Numbered from the stretch's first letter, positions 26,227 through 44,600 are shown. The stretch: 64,000 nucleotides of DNA from Croceicoccus sp. YJ47 (GCF_016745095.1 NZ_CP067087.1:1848501-1912500), one strand, 5' to 3'. Numbers and translations: made by a program. The notes: generated by a model from the sequence alone, not told the origin.

Positions 26227-26596
26227 GGCCACTCTCCCGAATGCCCGCCATTCGCCGGGCGGCGGGTGTATGGGTTTGTGCCGCTGCATAGTCAATCGGA
26301 GCGCGGTTGCGGCTTTGACAGGGCGACGGCGTTCGCCTATAGGGGGCGCTGTCCGCACGCTTCGAGCAAGGCGGCCCTTGCGCGGGGGCCGACCCGGGAT
26401 GGAGGCGGCGGGACATCTGCATCGACGCGGCGGCTGCAAGCCGGGGAAACGCCGAAAGGGCGCATTCCCTGAGGTTTTGCGGCCATTTGTCGTTTGCGGA
26501 TATCTCCCCCGTGCATCGAAATTTCCGACCGGTCGCGCGGCAAACCTGCCCTTGCACGACTCGGCTAAACTCGAAGCGACAAAGGCACGATCCTTC
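26227..26596. other. Divergent intergenic region with rpoB leader
   Basis: 370 bp between the membrane-protein start and rpoB. It holds a strong plus-strand promoter (26315-26343). That implies an rpoB leader of roughly 245 nt, unusually long for an mRNA without a leader ORF. No gene is recognised. Confidence 0.55.
26315..26343 (+). promoter_or_regulatory. Predicted rpoBC promoter
   Basis: Perfect TTGACA (26315-26320), a 17-bp spacer and TATAGG (26338-26343). This is the best housekeeping sigma-70 promoter I found in the window. It faces rpoB and gives the divergent rpoBC operon its own start. Confidence 0.8.
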
Positions 26597-30802
<4,206 letters not shown>

Positions 30803-30901
30803 AAGCGCGGTGCGATACGGGGCGGGTCGGCGGACCTGCCCCAAGGCGCCCCGATCCTTATCGCTGCCGCCACGGATTTTTCCCCTCAAGGGATTTGAAA
30901 C

Positions 30902-35242
<4,341 letters not shown>

Positions 35243-35267
35243 TCCCCGCGCCCGTTCCTGAGACACG

Positions 35268-35304
35268 AGACCCCCGTCGGCCCGTCCGGCGGGGGTTTCG
35301 TTTT
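35268..35304 (+). terminator. rpoBC terminator
   Basis: ACCCCCG (35270-35276) pairs with CGGGGGT (35290-35296), followed by TTCGTTTT. It lies 25 bp past the rpoC stop. Confidence 0.82.
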
Positions 35305-35348
35305 GCCCACATCTTGCCAAGCCATGTTCCGCCTCCAAGATAGGAGGA

Positions 35349-35600
35349 ATGGAACGATACACGATTGACGACATTCCCGGCGACCAGCTTACCACGATGA
35401 TCGACCTCGAAGGGCGCACGCCGATCATCGGGGTGATCTACGAATGTGCGAAACATTACGCGCTGTATAAGCCGCATGCGCGCGAGAATGCGCGGATCCT
35501 GCTGACGAAGCCGGTGTTTCGCGAAGGGCGCGCGACGCGGACCTGGATTCTGGAACCGGACGAGATCGGCAGCCTCGCGGAGCGGTTGTTGCAGGATTGA
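35349..35600 (+). CDS. Hypothetical 83-aa protein
   Basis: A small charged protein (MERYTIDDIPGDQLTTMID...), with CAKHYALYKPHARENARILLTKPVF in the middle and a helical end (IGSLAERLL). No family is recognised and no membrane segment or signal is present. AGGAGG stands only one base before ATG 35349, too close for normal initiation. The true start may be ATG 35397, or this ATG may be used inefficiently. Its TGA overlaps the next ATG by one base (TGATG), which supports real translation. Codon use matches its neighbours. Confidence 0.6.
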   Translation: MERYTIDDIPGDQLTTMIDLEGRTPIIGVIYECAKHYALYKPHARENARILLTKPVFREGRATRTWILEPDEIGSLAERLLQD

Positions 35601-36100
35601 TGCCGGTGCGGGCAGGGCGGTTGCGGACCCGGTGGTCGCGTGCGGTGCCCCTCTTGCTGGCGGCCGCGATAGGCGCATGCGGTCCCGGCGCAGGCGAGAC
35701 GAATGGCGGCGGGGGCGACTCGACCCGCATCAGCGACGCAGTCCCGACGCTCGCCGGACATTGGCGCATTGCGGCGATCGACGGACGCGCGGTCGCGTCC
35801 GGAGCCGTCATGGTGGGCGACGGCGCGAGCATCGGCTGGGGCCCGGCCTGCGCGGGCTATGCGTGGGGCTATGTCGTATCGGGCCGTCATTTTCAGACGC
35901 AGCGCCGCGCTTACCCGCCCATTGCTGCCGCGAACGCTCCTCCGGGGGTGCCCGCGCCCGACCCATGCCCGATCGGCATTCCCCCCGGCGTGGCGGATGC
36001 CGCAAACGTGCTCGACGCGGCGCGTAGCATCGAGCCGTCGGGAACAGGCGCGGTGCGCATTTCCGGCGGTGGGCATACGGTCACGCTCCGCTCGCAATAA
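35600..36100 (+). CDS. Putative lipoprotein with a META/HslJ-like domain
   Basis: The 166-aa product has an N-terminal signal with lipobox IGAC. A Gly-rich linker (GGGGDSTRIS) follows. A domain with LAGHWRIAAIDGRAV and the Cys-containing GPACAGYAWGY follows, which resembles META/HslJ-like domains. Two further cysteines (DPCPIG) could pair. Envelope location is inferred; function is unknown. Its ATG overlaps the preceding stop (TGATG), so the two genes are coupled. gltX starts 27 bp downstream. Confidence 0.6.
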   Translation: MPVRAGRLRTRWSRAVPLLLAAAIGACGPGAGETNGGGGDSTRISDAVPTLAGHWRIAAIDGRAVASGAVMVGDGASIGWGPACAGYAWGYVVSGRHFQTQRRAYPPIAAANAPPGVPAPDPCPIGIPPGVADAANVLDAARSIEPSGTGAVRISGGGHTVTLRSQ

Positions 36101-36127
36101 GCGGCGAACGGCGCTAACGCAGCGGCC

Positions 36128-37462
36128 ATGACCACGATCACCCGTTTCGCCCCCTCGCCGACCGGCCGGCTGCATGTGGGCAATATTCGCACCGCCCTGC
36201 ACAATTTCCTGCTGGCCAAGAAGGATGGCGGGCGTTTCCTGCTGCGTATCGACGACACCGATGCGCAGCGTTCGGAGGAACGCCACGTCGATGCCATCCG
36301 TGCCGATCTTGCATGGCTCGGTCTCGCCGCCGATGGCGAGGCGCGGCAGTCGCAGCGGCTGGACATATACGAGGCGGCGTTCGAACGGCTCCGCGCGGAG
36401 GGGCGGATTTACGCCGCCTACGAAACGGCGCAGGAGCTGGAGCTTAAGCGCAAGATCCTGCTCGGCCGCGGGCTTCCGCCGATCTACGACCGCGCCGCGC
36501 TCGAACTCACGCAACGGGACCATGCCGATTTTGCGGCGAAGGGCATTGCCCCGCACTGGCGTTTCCGGCTCGATCACGACGCGCCGATCGCGTGGGACGA
36601 CGCGATTCGCGGGGCGCAGCATTTCGACCCCGCCGCCCTGTCCGACCCGGTGATTCGCCGTGCCGACGGATCCTGGCTCTATATGTTGCCGAGCGCGGTG
36701 GACGATGTCGAAATGGGCATTACCGACGTGCTGCGCGGGGAGGATCACGTGTCGAACACCGCGGTGCAGGTGCAGATGTTTGCCGCGCTGGGCGCCGCGC
36801 CGCCGCGTTTCGCGCATGAGGCGCTGCTCACCGGGGCGGAGGGCAAGCTGTCGAAACGTCTGGGTTCGACCGGGGTGGACGAAATGCGCGAGGAGGGCGT
36901 GGAACCCGAAGCGTTGCTGTCCGTGCTGGCACGCATCGGCACGTCGCAGCCTGTTACCGCGATGCGTTCGCTCGACGCGATGGCGACAGGCTTCGACCTT
37001 GCCACGTTCGGGCGCGCCCCTGCCCGTTTCGACGAGGCGGAAATGATGCGCATCAATGCGCAGCTCCTGCACGAAACGGACTATGCCGCCATCGCCCATC
37101 GCCTGCCCACAGGAATGGACGAGGCCGCATGGGCCGCGATCCGCCCGAATCTTGAAACGCTGAACGATGCAGGGGACTGGTGGCAGGTCGTGACGGGGCC
37201 AATTCCCGCACCCGATCTCGACGCCGAGGATCGCGCCTTTATCGCCGCAGCGGTGCAGGATGCGCAGGGAATCGAATGGGACGAGGGTGCGTGGAAGACG
37301 CTCACCGGCAGGCTGAAGGCCGCGACCGGGCGCAAGGGCAAGGCGCTGTTCCTGCCGCTGCGCCTCGCGCTCACCGGGCGGGGGCACGGGCCGGACATGG
37401 CCGCGCTGCTGCCGCTGATCGGGCGGGAGCGGGCGCTGGAACGGTTGCGCGCGGCGGGTTGA
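36128..37462 (+). CDS. gltX: Glutamyl-tRNA synthetase
   Basis: The 444-aa class I synthetase begins TRFAPSPTGRLHVGN (HIGH motif as HVGN). RIDDTD binds glutamate, GEDHVSNT follows in the stem, and KLSKR is the KMSKS loop. It charges tRNA with glutamate, using ATP. At 444 aa it is shorter than standard GluRS (about 465-490). Many alphaproteobacteria have two GltX paralogues with differing tRNA(Glu)/tRNA(Gln) preference; which type this is cannot be fixed here. It converges with glnD, only 16 bp apart. Confidence 0.94.
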   Translation: MTTITRFAPSPTGRLHVGNIRTALHNFLLAKKDGGRFLLRIDDTDAQRSEERHVDAIRADLAWLGLAADGEARQSQRLDIYEAAFERLRAEGRIYAAYETAQELELKRKILLGRGLPPIYDRAALELTQRDHADFAAKGIAPHWRFRLDHDAPIAWDDAIRGAQHFDPAALSDPVIRRADGSWLYMLPSAVDDVEMGITDVLRGEDHVSNTAVQVQMFAALGAAPPRFAHEALLTGAEGKLSKRLGSTGVDEMREEGVEPEALLSVLARIGTSQPVTAMRSLDAMATGFDLATFGRAPARFDEAEMMRINAQLLHETDYAAIAHRLPTGMDEAAWAAIRPNLETLNDAGDWWQVVTGPIPAPDLDAEDRAFIAAAVQDAQGIEWDEGAWKTLTGRLKAATGRKGKALFLPLRLALTGRGHGPDMAALLPLIGRERALERLRAAG

Positions 37463-37478
37463 ACCGGGGCCGCCTGCG

Positions 37479-40220
37479 CTAGCCCGCGGCCTCCTCCGTC
37501 GCCTCCACCGCCTCCAGCAGCCGTTTTTCGAGCGCGTCCAGCCGCGCCTTCGCCGTGATCTTGTCGCCGAGCAGGTCGGTGACGTAGAACGTATCGGCCG
37601 CGCGCTCCCCGTAATGGGTGACATGCGCCGAGTTGATGAGCAGCTTCGCCTCGAACATGGCGCGGGCGAGCCGGTTGAGCAGGGCCGGGCGGTCGCGGGC
37701 GTTCACCTCCACCACGGTAAAGCGATTCGATGCGTCATTGTCGAAGGTCACGCGCGGCTGCACCTCGAACGCGTCGGCGCGCGGGCGCGACATGGGCCGC
37801 GCGGCGAGCTGCGGCACCAGCTTCACCTTGTTGGCGAGCGTGTCGCGGATCGACTGGGTCAGCCGGGCGATCTGCGATTCCTCGCGAAACGGGCGGCACA
37901 TCGGGTCCTGCACCAGGAAATTGTCCACCGCGCGCCCGTTTCGATTGGTGTGGATGCGCGCGTCGATGATGTTCCCGCTTACCAGGTGGATGCCGCCGGC
38001 GATGCGCGAAAACAGGCCCGGATGGTCGGGCGTGACGACCGTGACCATGGTGGCGCCGCGCTCTTCCCAGTAATGGCATTCGATGGAGAGTGCATCCTCG
38101 CCCATCGCGTCCATCTGGCGCAGATTGCGGGCAATCACCTCCTCGCTTTCCGCGATCCAGTAGGATTCGTGCATCGCCGCGCCGACCGTGTCGACCAGCC
38201 CCGCATCCCCGGCGAGCAATTCGCGGGCGGCGTCCTTGCGCGCCTCGATCTTGTGCATGCGCCCGTTTGACTTGAAGCCGAGGCGCAGGCGTTCCTCCGC
38301 CGCGGTGAACAATTCGCCGAGCAATTGTCCTTTCCAGCTGTTCCAGACGCCCGGTCCCACCGCACCGATGTCCACCACGGTCAGCACGAGCAATTGCCGC
38401 AGCCGTTCGAGCGATTGCACCTCGGTGACGAAATCGTTGATCGTCTTCGGATCGGACAGGTCGCGCTTGAACGCGGTCGCGCTCATCAACAAATGATAGC
38501 GCACGAGCCAGGACACGAGCCCCGTCTCCTCCGCACTCAGCCCCAGGCGCGGGCCGACCTTCTTCGCGATTTCCGCGCCCAGCACCGAATGATCGCCGCC
38601 GCGCCCCTTGGCAATATCGTGCAGGAGCGTCGCGACATAAAGCGCGCGGCGATGCTGAAGCTTGGGAATGATCGCGGTCGAAACGGGGTGCGCCTCCTCC
38701 ACCTCCCCGCTCTCGATCTCGGCGAGCTTTCCGATGGCGCGGATCGTGTGTTCGTCGACGGTGTAGTGGTGGTACATGTCGAACTGCATCTGTGCGACGA
38801 CGCGGCCTAATTCGGGCATGATGCGCCCGAACACACCCGCCTCGTTCATCCAGCGCAGCGCGAGTTCGGGATTGTCCTCGCTCGACAACAGATCGAGGAA
38901 CAGCGCATTGGCGCGCTTGTCGCGGCGGATCTTGCCGGTGATGAGGCCCGAATCGCGATCGGCCATGCGCATCGCGTCGGGATGGACCTCCACCCCTTCC
39001 TTGTTCGCGAGGGTGAATATCTCGATCAGCCGCACCGGGTCTTCGGCAAAGAAATCGTCGTCCGGCACGGTGATGCGCCCGCCCGCGATGACGAAGCCGC
39101 GAACCTTGCGCCGCTTTTCGGTCAGCTTCGCCATGAGCCTTGCCGACTGGCTCTTCGCGAACTGCTCCTCCATCTGCGCGAGGAACACGCCGGTCAGCCC
39201 GCCGACGCGCTTTGCCTGCAGGAAATAGTAATGCATGAAGCGTTCGACCGCGCTCTTGCCCGGGCGGTCGGCGAAATTCATGCGGGCGGCGACCTCGCGC
39301 TGCAGGTCGAAGGTCAGCCTGTCCTCCTCGCGCCCGGTGATCGTGTGCAGATGGCAGCGCACCGCCCAGAAGAAATTCTCGGCCCGGCGAAAGGCGCGGA
39401 ATTCGGCCGGGGTGAGCAGGCCCGCATCGACCAGCTCGCGCGGTTCGCGGACCTGGTGGATGTATTTCCCGATCCAGTAGAGCGTGTGCAGGTCGCGCAG
39501 GCCGCCCTTGCCCTCCTTCACATTGGGTTCCACGACATAGCGGCTGTCGCCCATGCGCTTGTGCCGCGCCTCGCGCTCGGCCAGTTTTTCCGACACGAAC
39601 TGACGCTCCGACCCTGTCACCACGTCGTTCCAGAACCGCTGTTTCGCGACATCGTAAAGCGCCTGCTCCCCCCACAGGAATCGCCCTTCGAGCAGGGCGG
39701 TGCGGATGGTGAGGTCCTGTTTCGCCATGCGGACCATGTCGTCGATCGACCGGCTCGAATGGCCGACTTTCAGCCCCAGATCCCACAGGTAATAGAGCAT
39801 CGCCTCGATCACCTGCTCGCACCAGGGGGTGTTGCGCATGGGGGTGAGGAACGCGATGTCGACGTCCGATTGCGGCGCCATTTCGCCGCGCCCGTATCCG
39901 CCCACCGCCATGATGGCGAGATGCTCGCCCTTGCTGCGGTTGGCGGCGGAATAGACATGGGTGATGACGTGATCGTGGATGATGCGCACGATCTGATCGA
40001 CGAGGAATGCCTGCGCCGCGGCGGCCTTGTGCCCGGCGGATGGCTCCGTCTCCAGCCGCCGCGCGATTTCGGCCCGCCCGTCCGACAGCGCTCCGCGCAG
40101 CAGCGCGATGAGCGGCTGCCGGTCGAGCGTGTCCATGTCGTCGATCAGCGCGTCGAGTTTCGCCACGACGCGGCGGCGGTCGATGATGCGGCGCTGGCTG
40201 GGTATCGGGCTGCGGGCCAA
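37479..40220 (-). CDS. glnD: PII uridylyltransferase/uridylyl-removing enzyme
   Basis: The 913-aa bifunctional nitrogen sensor has the nucleotidyltransferase motif GGYGRGEMAPQSDVDIAF and the GlnD-type central region (EPNVKEGKGGLRDLHTL). An HD domain (TLLHDIAKGRGGDHS) handles UMP removal. Two C-terminal ACT domains (VVTPDHPGLFSRIAGG; VEVNARDRPALLNRLARAMFEA) sense glutamine. It modifies PII proteins to signal nitrogen status. The TTG at 40220 is preferred because GAGGAA lies 6 nt upstream and the length fits; ATG 40274 is the main alternative. It is divergent from lgt, with 239 bp between the starts. Confidence 0.93.
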   Translation of the reverse strand: MARSPIPSQRRIIDRRRVVAKLDALIDDMDTLDRQPLIALLRGALSDGRAEIARRLETEPSAGHKAAAAQAFLVDQIVRIIHDHVITHVYSAANRSKGEHLAIMAVGGYGRGEMAPQSDVDIAFLTPMRNTPWCEQVIEAMLYYLWDLGLKVGHSSRSIDDMVRMAKQDLTIRTALLEGRFLWGEQALYDVAKQRFWNDVVTGSERQFVSEKLAEREARHKRMGDSRYVVEPNVKEGKGGLRDLHTLYWIGKYIHQVREPRELVDAGLLTPAEFRAFRRAENFFWAVRCHLHTITGREEDRLTFDLQREVAARMNFADRPGKSAVERFMHYYFLQAKRVGGLTGVFLAQMEEQFAKSQSARLMAKLTEKRRKVRGFVIAGGRITVPDDDFFAEDPVRLIEIFTLANKEGVEVHPDAMRMADRDSGLITGKIRRDKRANALFLDLLSSEDNPELALRWMNEAGVFGRIMPELGRVVAQMQFDMYHHYTVDEHTIRAIGKLAEIESGEVEEAHPVSTAIIPKLQHRRALYVATLLHDIAKGRGGDHSVLGAEIAKKVGPRLGLSAEETGLVSWLVRYHLLMSATAFKRDLSDPKTINDFVTEVQSLERLRQLLVLTVVDIGAVGPGVWNSWKGQLLGELFTAAEERLRLGFKSNGRMHKIEARKDAARELLAGDAGLVDTVGAAMHESYWIAESEEVIARNLRQMDAMGEDALSIECHYWEERGATMVTVVTPDHPGLFSRIAGGIHLVSGNIIDARIHTNRNGRAVDNFLVQDPMCRPFREESQIARLTQSIRDTLANKVKLVPQLAARPMSRPRADAFEVQPRVTFDNDASNRFTVVEVNARDRPALLNRLARAMFEAKLLINSAHVTHYGERAADTFYVTDLLGDKITAKARLDALEKRLLEAVEATEEAAG

Positions 40221-40459
40221 GTGTGTTTCCTCGTGCACGAATGGGGCGGGGCGGACAGTCCTGTCCGGGCACATGTGCGGTTTATCCGGGCAGGGATTAA
40301 CATATCGGTGCGACAGGGGCGAGTTTCCACCCACCTCGTGCCACGGTGCGCAATTGGGGCGCCAAGCGGCCTATCATCATGGCCCGCGCTGTGCCAAAAG
40401 CCGCGCGGCAGGGGCGCCCACAGCGGCGCGCGCGCCACGATTGGAAGAAGGAAACCGCC

Positions 40460-41365
40460 GTGCCCGTGTTGCAGATATTGGCCAGCGCCGCGAACGATGC
40501 GCCGATCTACTGGGAAAATCTCGGCCTGCGTCCGGGCATCGAACTCGGCTGGTTCACCCTGCGCTGGTATTCGCTGGCCTATCTTGCGGGGATTCTCGTC
40601 GGGTATTGGCATCTGTCCCGCATGCTGAAGGCGCCGGGCGCGCCCATGGCGCAGCGCCATGCGGAGGATCTGTTCTTCTGGTGTACGCTCGGCATTATCG
40701 TGGGCGGCAGGCTCGGCTATGCGGCGTTTTACGACCCCTCGCTCTGGACCGGGTGGACGAGCGGGGAAACGGTGAGCTGGGACCTGCTGCGCCTGTGGGA
40801 CGGGGGGATGAGCTTTCACGGCGGGGTGGCCGGCGTGCTGGCCGCGATCGCCTGGGTCAGCCACCGCGGACAGCTTCAGTTCCTGCGCGTGTGCGACTAT
40901 ATCGCGGTCAACGTGCCCTTCGGCATGATGTTCGGGCGGCTGGCGAATTTCGTGAACGGCGAATTGTGGGGCCGACCCGCCGACGTGCCGTGGGCGATGG
41001 TCTTTCCCCGCGCCGGGCCGCTCCCCCGCCATCCGAGCCAGCTTTACGAAGCGGGCCTCGAAGGGTTGCTGCTCATTCTCGTGATGCTCGCGCTGTTCTG
41101 GATGACGCGGGCGCGCTGGCGGCCAGGATTGCTCGTCGGGACGTTTACCGCCGGCATCGCCTTTGCCCGGTTCATCGTGGAATTCTTCCGCGAACCCGAT
41201 GCGCAGCTTGCCGAATTCGCCGCCGAAACGGGGCTTTCCATGGGGCAATGGCTGACCCTGCCGCTGATCGCGATCGGGCTGTTCTTCGTGGTGCGGGCCT
41301 TGCGCAAGCCTGCCCTTGGACAGCAGCCCGACGCGCGCCGGGATGCCGCTACCGGGGCGGTTTGA
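40460..41365 (+). CDS. lgt: Prolipoprotein diacylglyceryl transferase
   Basis: The 301-aa inner-membrane enzyme has about seven TM helices. It carries the Lgt signature GRLANFVNGELWGR and the segments GGMSFHGGVAG (active-site His) and RHPSQLYEAGLEG. It transfers diacylglycerol from phosphatidylglycerol to lipobox cysteines, the first step for the many lipoproteins in this window. GTG 40460 is chosen because AAGGAA lies just upstream and the length fits; ATG 40379 would add a basic extension. The methyltransferase gene follows with one intervening base. Confidence 0.94.
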   Translation: MPVLQILASAANDAPIYWENLGLRPGIELGWFTLRWYSLAYLAGILVGYWHLSRMLKAPGAPMAQRHAEDLFFWCTLGIIVGGRLGYAAFYDPSLWTGWTSGETVSWDLLRLWDGGMSFHGGVAGVLAAIAWVSHRGQLQFLRVCDYIAVNVPFGMMFGRLANFVNGELWGRPADVPWAMVFPRAGPLPRHPSQLYEAGLEGLLLILVMLALFWMTRARWRPGLLVGTFTAGIAFARFIVEFFREPDAQLAEFAAETGLSMGQWLTLPLIAIGLFFVVRALRKPALGQQPDARRDAATGAV

Positions 41366-41366
41366 G

Positions 41367-42440
41367 ATGAACGGCGATACGAATGGCGGCGACCTCACGG
41401 CGGGGCTCAGGCGCTTGATCCGTGCGCACGGGCCGATTCCCGTGGCGCAATATATGGCGGAGGCGAACGCGCATTATTACGCGCATCGCGATCCGCTCGG
41501 CACCGCAGGGGATTTCATCACCGCGCCGGAAATCAGCCAGATGTTCGGCGAGATGATCGGCGGCTGGATCGCCGACCTCACCATCCGGGCCGAAGCGCGG
41601 GATTTCGCCTATGTCGAGCTGGGACCGGGGCGCGGCACGCTGGCGCGCGATGCGTTGCGCGTGATCCGGGCGGCGGGGCTTTCGCCGACGGTCCACCTTG
41701 TCGAGGCTTCGCCGGTCCTGCGCGAAAAGCAGGCCGAGCTTGTGCCCGATGCGCAGTTTCACGAGGATGTCGCCGCGCTGCCGACGGACCGGCCCGTGAT
41801 CGTCGTGGCCAATGAATTTTTCGACGCGCTCCCCGTGCGGCAACTGGTGCGCACGGGGCGGGGGTGGCGCGAACGCATGGTGGGGCTGGACGGCGATGCG
41901 TTCGTCACGCTGGCAGGCGACAGGCCGATGGATGCCGCCGTGCCGCCGCGACATGACGATGCGGAAGAAGGCACGCTGATCGAGACGAATCCGGCGGCGG
42001 CGGCGATTCTCGGCGATCTTGCGAAGACGATTGCCGAGGCGGGCGGCGCGATGCTGACCATCGATTACGGCCATCTCGCACCGCGGACCGGCTCCACGCT
42101 TCAGGCCGTGCGCGCGCATGAAAAGGTCGATGTGCTCGATGCGCCGGGGACCGCGGACATCACCGCGCATGTCGATTTTCCCGCGCTTATCGAAACGGCG
42201 GAGCGGGCGGGATGCGTCCTCCACGGCACGGCGAGCCAGGGCGTGTTCCTGATGGCGCTCGGCATGGGGCAGCGCGCACAGGCGCTGGCCGAGGCGAATC
42301 CGCACGCGCGCGACAGCCTCTTGGCCGCGTTGGAGCGGTTGACGGCGCCCGATGCGATGGGCGATCTTTTCAAGGTGATGGCCTTTGGCGCGTCCGGATG
42401 GCCCGAAGGGGCGGGGGTGCGGCGGGCCACACCGGCATGA
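41367..42440 (+). CDS. NDUFAF7/MidA-type SAM-dependent methyltransferase
   Basis: The 357-aa product has YYAHRDPLGTAGDFITAPEISQMFGE, ELGPGRGTLARD (SAM-binding), ANEFFDALPVRQ and IDYGHLAPRTGSTLQ, the full signature of COG1565/NDUFAF7. The mitochondrial homologue methylates an arginine of complex I subunit NDUFS2. A role in complex I assembly here is inferred from the family. It starts one base after the lgt stop, so the two are co-transcribed. The petABC promoter lies just downstream. Confidence 0.88.
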   Translation: MNGDTNGGDLTAGLRRLIRAHGPIPVAQYMAEANAHYYAHRDPLGTAGDFITAPEISQMFGEMIGGWIADLTIRAEARDFAYVELGPGRGTLARDALRVIRAAGLSPTVHLVEASPVLREKQAELVPDAQFHEDVAALPTDRPVIVVANEFFDALPVRQLVRTGRGWRERMVGLDGDAFVTLAGDRPMDAAVPPRHDDAEEGTLIETNPAAAAILGDLAKTIAEAGGAMLTIDYGHLAPRTGSTLQAVRAHEKVDVLDAPGTADITAHVDFPALIETAERAGCVLHGTASQGVFLMALGMGQRAQALAEANPHARDSLLAALERLTAPDAMGDLFKVMAFGASGWPEGAGVRRATPA

Positions 42441-42458
42441 TGCGGGTGCGAACAACGC

Positions 42459-42494
42459 AAATTCGCGGGTGGAAAATCTATTGGAAAATTCGCG
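42459..42494. repeat. Direct repeat overlapping the petABC promoter
   Basis: AAATTCGCG occurs at 42459-42467 and at 42486-42494, 27 bp apart start to start. The second copy lies within the promoter spacer, and GGAAAAT also repeats between them. The arrangement could be a regulator site; the factor is unknown. Confidence 0.4.
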
Positions 42495-42509
42495 CGTCCT
42501 GTCTATGAG
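42481..42509 (+). promoter_or_regulatory. Predicted petABC promoter
   Basis: TTGGAA (42481-42486), a 17-bp spacer, then TATGAG (42504-42509). It sits about 140 bp before petA, in the only gap between the methyltransferase gene and the operon. Confidence 0.55.
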
Positions 42510-42650
42510 GCGCCCCATGACGGCGACGGGCCGAATGCGTGTGCATGCGGCCCCAACTGTCACAGGGGGACGTTCCGACAGCCTTCCGATCCACGAATTT
42601 TCTTATGTCCGGCGCGCTTGCCGGACGTTCAGAGCAGGGCAGAGTCAGGC

Positions 42651-43235
42651 ATGGCAGACGCGACCGTCGAACATTCCGAACCGGTGACCGCAAAGGTCGA
42701 AGGCGACGGAGAAAACGGCGTACGCCGCCGCGATTTCATCGAGATCGCCGCGGTCAGTTTCGGCGGGGTCGGCGCGCTTGCCGTTCTCTATCCGCTCATC
42801 AGCCAGATGGCGCCGTCGGCCGACGTGCTCGCCGAATCCTCGACCGAGGTCGATCTTTCCGCGATCGAACCCGGGCAGGCGATCAAGGCCGTGTTCCGCA
42901 AGCAGCCTTTGTTCGTGCGCAATCTCCTTCCGGCCGAAATCGCGGCGGCGGATGCGGTCGACGCGTCTTCGCTGCGCGATCCCGAAACGCTGGAGGACCG
43001 CACCGCGGAGGGGCATCTCAACTGGCTCATCACCATGGGCGTGTGCACCCATCTGGGCTGCGTGCCGCTCGGCGCGGGCGAGGGTGAGAACAAGGGCGAA
43101 TTCGGCGGATATTTCTGCCCCTGCCACGGTTCGCACTACGACACCGCCGGCCGCATCCGCAAAGGCCCCGCCCCCCTGAACCTCGTCGTGCCGGAGTATC
43201 AGTTTACTTCCGACACCACGGTTGTCATCGGCTGA
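42651..43235 (+). CDS. petA: Ubiquinol-cytochrome c reductase Rieske iron-sulfur subunit
   Basis: The 194-aa product has a twin-arginine-like N-terminus before a single TM anchor ([26 protein letters not shown]). The Rieske cluster ligands are CTHLGC and CPCHGSHYD. It moves electrons from ubiquinol to cytochrome c1 in complex III. ATG 42651 is chosen; ATG 42618 would add 11 residues. petB follows after 12 bp with its own AGGATAGGA ribosome binding site. Confidence 0.96.
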   Translation: MADATVEHSEPVTAKVEGDGENGVRRRDFIEIAAVSFGGVGALAVLYPLISQMAPSADVLAESSTEVDLSAIEPGQAIKAVFRKQPLFVRNLLPAEIAAADAVDASSLRDPETLEDRTAEGHLNWLITMGVCTHLGCVPLGAGEGENKGEFGGYFCPCHGSHYDTAGRIRKGPAPLNLVVPEYQFTSDTTVVIG

Positions 43236-43247
43236 GGATAGGACACC

Positions 43248-44570
43248 ATGAGTTTTCCCTGGGCAAAGCAGTATCAGCCGAAGACCGGACTGACCCGCTG
43301 GATCGACGAGAAGCTGCCGGTTCCGCGCCTCGTCTATAACGCCGTGGGCGCCGGCTATCCGGTGCCGCGCAATCTCAACTATTTCTGGAATTTCGGCGTG
43401 CTCGCCGGGTTCTGTCTCATGTTGCAGATCATTACCGGCGTCGTGCTGGCGATGCATTATGGCGCCAATGCGCTGGTGGCGTTCGATTCGGTCGAACACA
43501 TCATGCGCGACGTCAACTGGGGCTGGATGCTGCGTTACGCGCATGCGAACGGCGCATCCTTCTTCTTCATCGTCGTCTATATCCACATCTTCCGCGGCCT
43601 GTTCTTCAGCTCGTACAAGGCCCCGCGCGAGATGATCTGGCTCCTCGGCGTGGTCATCTTCCTGTTGATGATGGCGACTGCGTTCATGGGCTACGTCCTT
43701 CCCTGGGGGCAGATGTCGTTCTGGGGTGCGAAGGTGATTACCGGGCTTTTCGGCGCGATCCCGCTCGTCGGTGAGCCGTTGCAGATCTGGCTGCTGGGCG
43801 GTTTCGCGCCTGACAATGCCGCGCTCAACCGCTTCTTCTCGCTGCACTTCATGCTGCCCTTCGTGATCGCGGGCGTCGTGATCCTGCACATCTGGGCGCT
43901 GCATATTCCCGGCTCGTCCAACCCGACCGGCGTCGAGGTGAAGACCGAGAGCGACACCGTGCCGTTCCACCCCTATTACACGGCGAAGGACGGCTTCGGC
44001 CTCGCGGTGTTCCTGGTGCTGTACACGGGGTTCGTGTTCTTCCTGCCGAACTATCTCGGCCATCCGGATAACTATATCCCGGCGAACCCGCTTTCGACGC
44101 CGGCGCACATCGTGCCCGAATGGTATTTCTGGCCGTTCTACGCCATTCTTCGCGCCTTCACGCAGGACTTCCTGTTCATGCCGGCGAAGCTGATGGGCGT
44201 GATCGCGATGTTCGCCTCGATTCTGGTGTGGTTCTTCCTGCCCTGGCTGGACAAGTCGCCCGTGCGTTCGGGTCTCTATCGCCCGCTGTTCAAGAAGTTC
44301 TTCTGGTTCGGCCTCATCCCCTGCATGGCGGTGCTGTTCTACTGCGGCGGTGCGCCGGCAGAGGAACCCTTCGTCATGTTGAGCCAGATCGCGGCGACCT
44401 ATTACTTCGCCCATTTCCTGATCATCCTCCCGATCGTGTCCATGATCGAGAAGCCCAAGGCCCTGCCGCATTCCATCACCGAGGCGGTGCTGGGCGAGAA
44501 GGCGGGCGCGGACGATGCCGTGCCGCTGGGTGCCTCGGGCGATGGTGCCCACCGTCCGGCGACGGCCTGA
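43248..44570 (+). CDS. petB: Cytochrome b of the bc1 complex
   Basis: The 440-aa membrane protein carries heme-ligating helices ([31 protein letters not shown], and [21 protein letters not shown]). The quinol-site loop PEWY ([14 protein letters not shown]) is also present. It contains the Qo and Qi quinone sites. It is slightly longer than mitochondrial cytochrome b because of an extended C-terminal tail. It is the middle gene of petABC, 30 bp before petC. Confidence 0.97.
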   Translation: MSFPWAKQYQPKTGLTRWIDEKLPVPRLVYNAVGAGYPVPRNLNYFWNFGVLAGFCLMLQIITGVVLAMHYGANALVAFDSVEHIMRDVNWGWMLRYAHANGASFFFIVVYIHIFRGLFFSSYKAPREMIWLLGVVIFLLMMATAFMGYVLPWGQMSFWGAKVITGLFGAIPLVGEPLQIWLLGGFAPDNAALNRFFSLHFMLPFVIAGVVILHIWALHIPGSSNPTGVEVKTESDTVPFHPYYTAKDGFGLAVFLVLYTGFVFFLPNYLGHPDNYIPANPLSTPAHIVPEWYFWPFYAILRAFTQDFLFMPAKLMGVIAMFASILVWFFLPWLDKSPVRSGLYRPLFKKFFWFGLIPCMAVLFYCGGAPAEEPFVMLSQIAATYYFAHFLIILPIVSMIEKPKALPHSITEAVLGEKAGADDAVPLGASGDGAHRPATA

Positions 44571-44600
44571 TCCGAACGAGAGAAGAGAAAGACGCGTAAC

